Program-made: the position numbers and the translations under genes
The notes under the pieces: model-generated
Database searches by the model: none
What the model saw: the letters and a program-made list of their open reading frames with translations, nothing else
What the model was told of the DNA's origin: nothing
Part shown: piece by piece, positions 58,942 to 64,000 of the stretch
How the letters are laid out: each line of letters begins with the position of its first letter
Position numbering within the stretch: position 1 is the stretch's first letter
DNA from: RGIG2000 sp045612665
GTDB lineage: Bacteria > Bacillota > Clostridia > Oscillospirales > CAG-272
NCBI GenBank assembly: GCA_045612665.1
Contig: JAZKZO010000013.1
Coordinates: 1 to 64,000 of the forward strand
Length of the DNA stretch: 64,000 bases
Reading direction: 5' to 3'

Positions 58942-60657
58942 TTAAATTTTTTCAGTTTTCTTTAAACAAATAAGCTCAAATGCAGAGCCAAGAACCGTTT
59001 TAGTAGCGGACGCGAGTCTAATACGGGTATTTCTTACGGTTTCATCCTCGGCGGATACAATTTGACAGTTATGATAGAACTTATTGAATGCCGAGCAAAC
59101 ATCGATTATATATCTTGTGATAATTGATGGCTCGTAATCTTGGATTGCTCCTCTTACTGCCTCATTAAATTTCGAAAGTACTTTGAGTAAATCCGCTTCT
59201 TCGACTGTTGTAATTTGAGGCGCTGTGGAACTGTAATTTAGCTCTTTTGCTTTATCAAGTATTCCTGATGTACGGGCATAAGTATATTGCGCGTATGGGC
59301 CTGTATTTCCATCGAAGCTCAATGCATCCTTCATAACGAAGTTGATATCCTTGATTCTATTATTATAAAGGTAATAGAAAATTACAGAACCAACTCCGAC
59401 AGCCTCTGCAACCTCTTCTTTATTAGGAAGATTTGGATTTTTCTCATCCATAATCTCGTTTACCTTTTCAATAGCAGTCGCAAAAAGGTCTTTTAGAAGA
59501 ATTACGTTTCCTGTTCTTGTAGCGAGCTTTTCGTTGTTAATGCTTACAGTGCCGTATGGAACGTGAACGAGCTTATCATGCCAATCGTATCCCATAAGCT
59601 CAACTACCTTAAACCACTGTGCAAAGTGCAAGCTTTGGCCTGCTGAAGTTACATAGATACATTTATCAAAATTATATGTTTGCTTACGATAAACTGCCGC
59701 TGCAATATCTCTTGTTGGATAAAGGGTTGAACCGTCTCTTTTCAAAATAAGACATGGGGGCATATTATATTCTGAAAGGTCGACAATAGACGCTCCGTCA
59801 TCGATTTTAAGAAGATTCTTTTCTCTTAAAATTTCGATTTGAGCAGGCATTTTATCAGTATAGAAGCTTTCGCCCTTATAGCTATCAAATTCTATACCAA
59901 GCTGTTTATACGTTTTTTTGTATTCTGCAAGGCTTATTTCAACGAACCATTTCCAAAGAGCAATGTTGGTTTCGTTGTGATGCTCAAGCTTTGTAAATTC
60001 TTCTCTTGCCCTTTGGTTAAGAGTTTCATCCTTTTCGGCTTCCTCGTGGAATTTAACATAAAGAGCAACAAGCTCATCAACTCCACCCTTTTCAACCTTT
60101 TCCTTATTGCCCCACAAGTTGTAAGCTACGATAAGCTTTCCAAACTGTGTTCCCCAGTCACCAAGATAGTTAATGCCTACGCAATCATACCCCTGGAACT
60201 GATGAAGCATTTTAAGAGAATGTCCGATAATTGTAGTGCCAAGATGGCCTATGTGGAATGGCTTTGCAACGTTTGGAGATGAATAGTCGAATACCGCAAC
60301 CTTTCCTTTTCCGGAATCGTCCGAGCCGTAATGCTCTTTTTCTTCCTCTATTTTGAAAAGGACGTTATTTAGAAGATATTCGTTTGATACAAAAATGTTA
60401 AGATATCCGTTTACAGCCTCGGCCTTTGAAATAACGTCGCTTTTTAGCACTTCCGAGATTTCCTTGGCAATAACAGGTGGAGCTTTTCTCAAAATTCTGC
60501 TTAATTTAAAGCAAGGGAAAGCGATATCTCCAAGTGAGGAGTCCGGTGGATATTCAAACATATCCAAAATATCTTGTTTAGTTAAGTTAATATCGGCAGT
60601 TAGCCCCGAAATGCAAGAAAGCAAATCGGAGGCTACTGTATTTTTAAAGTTATTCAT
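58942..60657 (-). CDS. argS: Arginyl-tRNA synthetase
   Basis: Class I synthetase, 571 aa. N-terminal Add-1 domain (about 1-110), HIGH motif in PFHIGHLGTTIIGHSL near 133-146, second signature region KLATRTGNVILL (ArgRS often has a degenerate KMSKS), DALSFDGNTGPYAQYTYAR and a C-terminal anticodon-binding helical domain. No clear SD precedes the ATG. The operon continues 11 bases downstream of prs. Confidence 0.97.
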   Translation of the reverse strand: MNNFKNTVASDLLSCISGLTADINLTKQDILDMFEYPPDSSLGDIAFPCFKLSRILRKAPPVIAKEISEVLKSDVISKAEAVNGYLNIFVSNEYLLNNVLFKIEEEKEHYGSDDSGKGKVAVFDYSSPNVAKPFHIGHLGTTIIGHSLKMLHQFQGYDCVGINYLGDWGTQFGKLIVAYNLWGNKEKVEKGGVDELVALYVKFHEEAEKDETLNQRAREEFTKLEHHNETNIALWKWFVEISLAEYKKTYKQLGIEFDSYKGESFYTDKMPAQIEILREKNLLKIDDGASIVDLSEYNMPPCLILKRDGSTLYPTRDIAAAVYRKQTYNFDKCIYVTSAGQSLHFAQWFKVVELMGYDWHDKLVHVPYGTVSINNEKLATRTGNVILLKDLFATAIEKVNEIMDEKNPNLPNKEEVAEAVGVGSVIFYYLYNNRIKDINFVMKDALSFDGNTGPYAQYTYARTSGILDKAKELNYSSTAPQITTVEEADLLKVLSKFNEAVRGAIQDYEPSIITRYIIDVCSAFNKFYHNCQIVSAEDETVRNTRIRLASATKTVLGSAFELICLKKTEKI

Positions 60658-60668
60658 TTGAATTATCC

Positions 60669-61805
60669 TTAATTATCGTCTTCGTCGAGGTCAGACATGG
60701 AGTTAGAATTGAACTTGTCAAGCAATGTATGGATTTTCTTGACAGGATTGAGAAGATCGCTAATGGAAGCGTCTCTATTCAAGGTATCAACGATATATGA
60801 AACGTATTTGCTCATATTTACGTCGCAATACCACTCTCTTGAGAGAATTTCAGGGGTGTGATATGTGAGGTTTGTTGAGAAAATCTTATCAACAATTCCG
60901 TCAGCATAAGCCTTGTCGAACTTTTCAAGACCGTTGCAGAAAAGTGAGAATGTTGAGAATACAAATACTCTCTTTGCGCCTCTTTGCTTGAGCTGAAGTG
61001 CAACATCAATCATAGAATCGCCTGAAGAAATCATATCATCAACAACGATAACGTCCTTACCTTGAAGATCTTTACCGAGATACTCGTGAGCTTCGATAGG
61101 GTTCTTACCGTCGATAATTACTGAATAGTTTCTTCTCTTATAGAACATACCAAGCTCAATTCCAACAACGGAAGCTATATACATAGCTCTACCGATAGCT
61201 CCCTCGTCGGGAGAGATTACCATAAGGTTGTCCTTGTCAAGCTTAATATCAGGGATATTTTTAACGAGAGCCTTAATCATTTGGTATGTAGGTCTTACGC
61301 TGTCAAAGCCGTTAAGAGGAATAGCGTTTTGAACTCTTGGGTCGTGAGCATCAAAGGTAATGATGTTAGTAACGCCCATATTTGTGAGCTCCTGCAAAGC
61401 GAGAGCGCAGTCAAGGGACTCTCTTGCACTTCTCTTGTGCTGTCTTCCTTCATAAAGCATAGGCATAATAACAGAAATTCTTCTTGTTTTGCCGCCTGTT
61501 GCAGCAATTATTCTCTTCAGATCCTGAAAATGATCGTCAGGACTCATAGGTACTTGCATACCGTACATCTTATAAGTTACTCCATAATTGAAGCAGTCTG
61601 AAATGATATAAAGGTCAAGACCTCTCATTGACTCATTGATAAGAGCCTTAGCCTCACCTGAGCCAAATCTTGGACAATGAGCATCAGCGATAAAGGTGGA
61701 TTCGCTATTTCTCCACTTTTTAAGATAGTAATCAACCTGATCTGCAAATTGCTCACAGCCTCTCATGCCGATAACCTTCAATTCTCCGTAACAATTCTCG
61801 TTCAT
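60669..61805 (-). CDS. prs: Ribose-phosphate pyrophosphokinase, divergent long form
   Basis: Makes PRPP from ribose-5-phosphate and ATP. 378 aa from ATG 61805 (GGGGG upstream), about 60 longer than ordinary Prs. Motifs: YEGRQHKRSARESLDCALA (ATP-binding region), TFDAHDPRVQNA, FYKRRN-type flexible loop and the PRPP-binding loop VIVVDDMISSGDS. The extra length lies at the N-terminus (about 40 aa) and in an acidic C-terminal tail (SDLDEDDN). This divergent Prs occurs in Clostridia. Cotranscribed with argS. Confidence 0.92.
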   Translation of the reverse strand: MNENCYGELKVIGMRGCEQFADQVDYYLKKWRNSESTFIADAHCPRFGSGEAKALINESMRGLDLYIISDCFNYGVTYKMYGMQVPMSPDDHFQDLKRIIAATGGKTRRISVIMPMLYEGRQHKRSARESLDCALALQELTNMGVTNIITFDAHDPRVQNAIPLNGFDSVRPTYQMIKALVKNIPDIKLDKDNLMVISPDEGAIGRAMYIASVVGIELGMFYKRRNYSVIIDGKNPIEAHEYLGKDLQGKDVIVVDDMISSGDSMIDVALQLKQRGAKRVFVFSTFSLFCNGLEKFDKAYADGIVDKIFSTNLTYHTPEILSREWYCDVNMSKYVSYIVDTLNRDASISDLLNPVKKIHTLLDKFNSNSMSDLDEDDN

Positions 61806-61839
61806 AAAAACCCCCAAAAGTTAAAAGTGATAGTAAAAT

Positions 61840-62877
61840 TTATTTTGTAACAGTTATTTTTGCAATAGCATCTGATTTATCAGGATCAATTCCCTTTGCT
61901 ATAACAAGCTTAAGCGCGATGAGCTGTACTGTTAGAGCCATAAGGAACATAAGTGAATATTCAGAGCCGGTGCTTTCGATATAAATTGCATTTTCGCTAT
62001 TTGCGAGCTCTTTGTCATCAGTTATGATAACCGAATTAGCCTTTACGGTATCGAGCTTTTTAAGCATTTTTATACCGTCAGGGAGCATAACTCCAGTTTG
62101 AGCCAAAACGATTGCAAGGTCGCCCTCATGAAGCTGTGCAACAGGACCGTGATAGAAGTCGGAAATTGTGTATCCTTTAACCTTCATCTTGTTAGTTTCA
62201 AGAATTTTGAGCGCACCTTCAAGAGCGATAGGATATGCAAGACCTCTTCCCAAAACAACCGCTTCCTTATAATTAAGAAGCTTTGCAACCTGTTCTTCAA
62301 CACTTTGTGGCAAATAATCAAGAGCCTTTTCGAATTGAGCCGGAATTGCCTCGAGCGCATTGTTAAGCTCTTTGTTTTCACTCCACATAGCGCACAAAAG
62401 CGCCAAAAGATACATTTGTGAGGTGAAGGTTTTAGTAGCTGCAATGCTCTTTTCCTCTCCTGCGTTACAGAAAAGGTGATATTTAGCATTTGTAGCAAGC
62501 AAGGAATCCTTGTAGTTGGTAATTGCAACTGTTGTCATTCCCTGTTCGTTTGCCGATTTCAAAACCTCGCAAACGTCTTCAGCTCTTCCTGATTGAGAAA
62601 CGCCGATAACGAGTGCGTTGTTAAACTTTATTTTTTGTCCGTATTGAGTAAATACAGATGGTGTGCCAAGCGCACAGTTCATTCCCATTGTGATTGCAAA
62701 AAGATATTGTGCATATGTACATGCATGATCGGATGTTCCTCTTGCAACTAGGTATATATTGTCAATGCCCTTTTCCTTTGCTTCCTTAACAAGCTCCTTT
62801 AAAACATCAAGGTTTGCATTTTTAAGGCTAGCAAGCACTGACGGCTGTTCTCTTATTTCTTTTTCCAAGTTTATCAT
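61840..62877 (-). CDS. SIS-domain sugar isomerase-like protein (GlmS isomerase-domain family)
   Basis: 345 aa with two SIS domains (about 30-165 and 195-320): VARGTSDHACTYAQYL, VIGVSQSGRAEDVCEVL, ATKTFTSQMYLL, VVLGRGLAYPIALEGALKI and SDFYHGPVAQL. It is the isomerase half of glucosamine-6-phosphate synthase without the glutaminase domain, so an aldose/ketose or amino-sugar phosphate isomerase or deaminase (AgaS/FrlB-like) is likely. It follows rhaA after nine bases, with AAGGTGA upstream. Substrate unknown. Confidence 0.88.
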   Translation of the reverse strand: MINLEKEIREQPSVLASLKNANLDVLKELVKEAKEKGIDNIYLVARGTSDHACTYAQYLFAITMGMNCALGTPSVFTQYGQKIKFNNALVIGVSQSGRAEDVCEVLKSANEQGMTTVAITNYKDSLLATNAKYHLFCNAGEEKSIAATKTFTSQMYLLALLCAMWSENKELNNALEAIPAQFEKALDYLPQSVEEQVAKLLNYKEAVVLGRGLAYPIALEGALKILETNKMKVKGYTISDFYHGPVAQLHEGDLAIVLAQTGVMLPDGIKMLKKLDTVKANSVIITDDKELANSENAIYIESTGSEYSLMFLMALTVQLIALKLVIAKGIDPDKSDAIAKITVTK

Positions 62878-62886
62878 AGCTTCACC

Positions 62887-63999
62887 TTATCTCCTTGAAA
62901 GAACCTTTGCCTCATAATCCTTAACCATAGCAATCCAGTCCATTCCACAAGGAACACCACATTCCTCGCAATATTTGTCCCAAACTGCCTCGAATGGCAT
63001 AGTCTTAAGCTCTTCAAGAACAGCAAGGCGAGATGTATAATCAAGATCGAGCTCGTATTTTTTAAGTGCTTCGGTTGGCTCAAGCATAGCAAAAAGAAGA
63101 GCCTTTTGGATATTTCTAGCACCGATTACCCAAGCGGCGATTCTATTGATACTAGCATCAAAGAAGTCAAGACCGATATGAATTCTATCCATTTCATTGC
63201 TTCTTACGATTTCTTGTGCGATCGCCTTCAACTCATCGTCAAAGATTACTACGTGGTCGCTATCCCATCTTACAGGACGGGAAACGTGAAGCAAAAGTCC
63301 GGGTGTAAATTGAAGCGCTGTGCTAATTTTATCAGAAATAACCTCGGTTGGATGGAAATGTCCTGCATCAAGAGTGAGGAATTGACCGTTTTTAGCACAA
63401 TATCCAAGATAGAAGTCATTAGAGCCTATTGTACAGCTTTCAGCTCCGATACCGAACACCTTTCCTTCAAGAGCCGCTACATTGTATTTAGGGTCTACTT
63501 CTACTGCAAAGATTTGGTTAAGAGAATCCTCAAGACGCTCTCTATAACCCTTTCTATCAACAGGAATATCCTTGAATCCGTCAGGAATCCAATAGTTACT
63601 AGCGCAAACCTCGCCCATTTCCTTACCGATATATTCAGCAACCTTTCTGGTAGCTATAACGTGATCAATCCAGAATTTACGGATTTTTTCATCGTGGTGG
63701 CTAAGAGTAAATCCATCGCTTGAAAGAGGGTGTGAGAAGCATGTTGGGTCGAGATTAAGACCATATCCCTTCTCCTTTGCCCATTTGATCCAAACATCGT
63801 AATGCTCAGGCTTAATTTGGTCTCTTGGAACGGTTTCTCCCTTGTTATCAAGGTAGATTGCGTGAAGACTAAGTTTCTTTTTGCCTGGAATCATAGATGC
63901 GGCAACATCGAAGTCTGCTTGGAGCTCTTCAATATTACGAGCTGCGCCAGGATAGTTACCTGTTGTTTGAATTCCGCCTGTCAATGGGCCCTTGCTTTC
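62887..63999 (-). CDS. rhaA: L-rhamnose isomerase, 5' end outside the window
   Basis: Converts L-rhamnose to L-rhamnulose. The frame is open to the window edge; the visible start matches the family region TGGIQTTGNYPG, about 40-70 residues into the protein. Metal- and substrate-binding parts follow: SLHAIYLDN, GLNLDPTCFSHPLS, GSNDFYLGY, LDAGHFHPTEVISDK and HVSRPVRWDSDHVV. Upstream genes, promoter and any rhaB/rhaD are outside. It is the first visible gene of rhaA-SIS-prs-argS-yebC. Confidence 0.95.
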   Translation of the reverse strand, partial: ESKGPLTGGIQTTGNYPGAARNIEELQADFDVAASMIPGKKKLSLHAIYLDNKGETVPRDQIKPEHYDVWIKWAKEKGYGLNLDPTCFSHPLSSDGFTLSHHDEKIRKFWIDHVIATRKVAEYIGKEMGEVCASNYWIPDGFKDIPVDRKGYRERLEDSLNQIFAVEVDPKYNVAALEGKVFGIGAESCTIGSNDFYLGYCAKNGQFLTLDAGHFHPTEVISDKISTALQFTPGLLLHVSRPVRWDSDHVVIFDDELKAIAQEIVRSNEMDRIHIGLDFFDASINRIAAWVIGARNIQKALLFAMLEPTEALKKYELDLDYTSRLAVLEELKTMPFEAVWDKYCEECGVPCGMDWIAMVKDYEAKVLSRR

Positions 64000-64000
64000 A

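Noticed and set aside
63106..63723. 205-codon plus-strand frame opposite rhaA
   Set aside because: Shadow of the rhaA coding strand; no promoter or ribosome binding site.
1..64000. CRISPR arrays, insertion sequences, prophage, tRNA or rRNA genes
   Set aside because: No regularly spaced repeats, transposase or integrase motifs, or tRNA-like cloverleafs were seen.

Overview
The window looks like a chromosomal segment of a low-GC, endospore-forming member of the Clostridia, probably a gut-type organism. The evidence is A+T-rich intergenic DNA, consensus TTGACA-17-TATAAT promoters, GAGG/GGAGG ribosome binding sites, spoIIID, whiA, dacF, an ATT-started infC, and classic Firmicutes gene strings (dprA-topA-trmFO; plsX-rnc-smc-ftsY; nusB-xseA-xseB-ispA-tlyA-argR-recN; ylxM-ffh-rpsP-khpA). 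TGA is used as a stop, so the standard bacterial code applies. I see no tRNA, rRNA, CRISPR array, insertion sequence or prophage.

Layout. 1-6.4 kb: the end of glnS, a domain-swapped GH3 glycosidase, then the infC-rpmI-rplT operon behind a structured leader, and a SpoU rRNA methylase. 6.4-23.6 kb: one long, tightly spaced plus-strand superoperon (dprA, topA, trmFO, plsX, rnc, a radical SAM gene, smc, ftsY, rdgB, yhbY, nadD, yqeK, rsfS, leuS). 23.7-27.8 kb: rpsU, then an accessory block with a giant ECF-like sigma factor, an AraC-GNAT-like fusion and a membrane protein. 27.9-40 kb: nusB, a TsaD-like paralogue, xseAB, ispA, tlyA, argR, recN, murB, whiA, dnaE. 40-48.2 kb: a class A PBP, a TspO-like membrane protein, an orphan Mrr-type nuclease, dacF, pgi, a small P-loop protein and a 25-cysteine protein. 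48.2-51.2 kb (minus): a Crp/Fnr regulator leading an ABC uptake operon. 51.2-53.7 kb: galE-galM and spoIIID. 53.7-54.1 kb: an unusually long A+T-rich intergenic region. 54.1-57.6 kb: ylxM-ffh-rpsP-khpA and manA. 57.6-64 kb (minus): a membrane-anchored XRE regulator, then rhaA-SIS-prs-argS-yebC, with rhaA cut by the window end.

How it fits together. Most genes serve translation, tRNA charging and modification, ribosome maturation, protein targeting (both Ffh and FtsY are here), chromosome maintenance and envelope synthesis. The parts that depart from expected gene content are: (i) the sigma/AraC pair, whose two genes share a near-identical promoter and a similar terminator hairpin; (ii) the Crp/ABC operon with a perfect 22-bp palindrome abutting its -10 box; (iii) the XRE-membrane regulator with two operators 20 bp apart; (iv) the orphan Mrr-like nuclease with an unrecognised N-terminal module; and (v) motif departures in LeuRS and GlnRS. 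I found no large, clearly undescribed system. The sigma/AraC block and the Crp/ABC operon are the best candidates for new regulatory biology.
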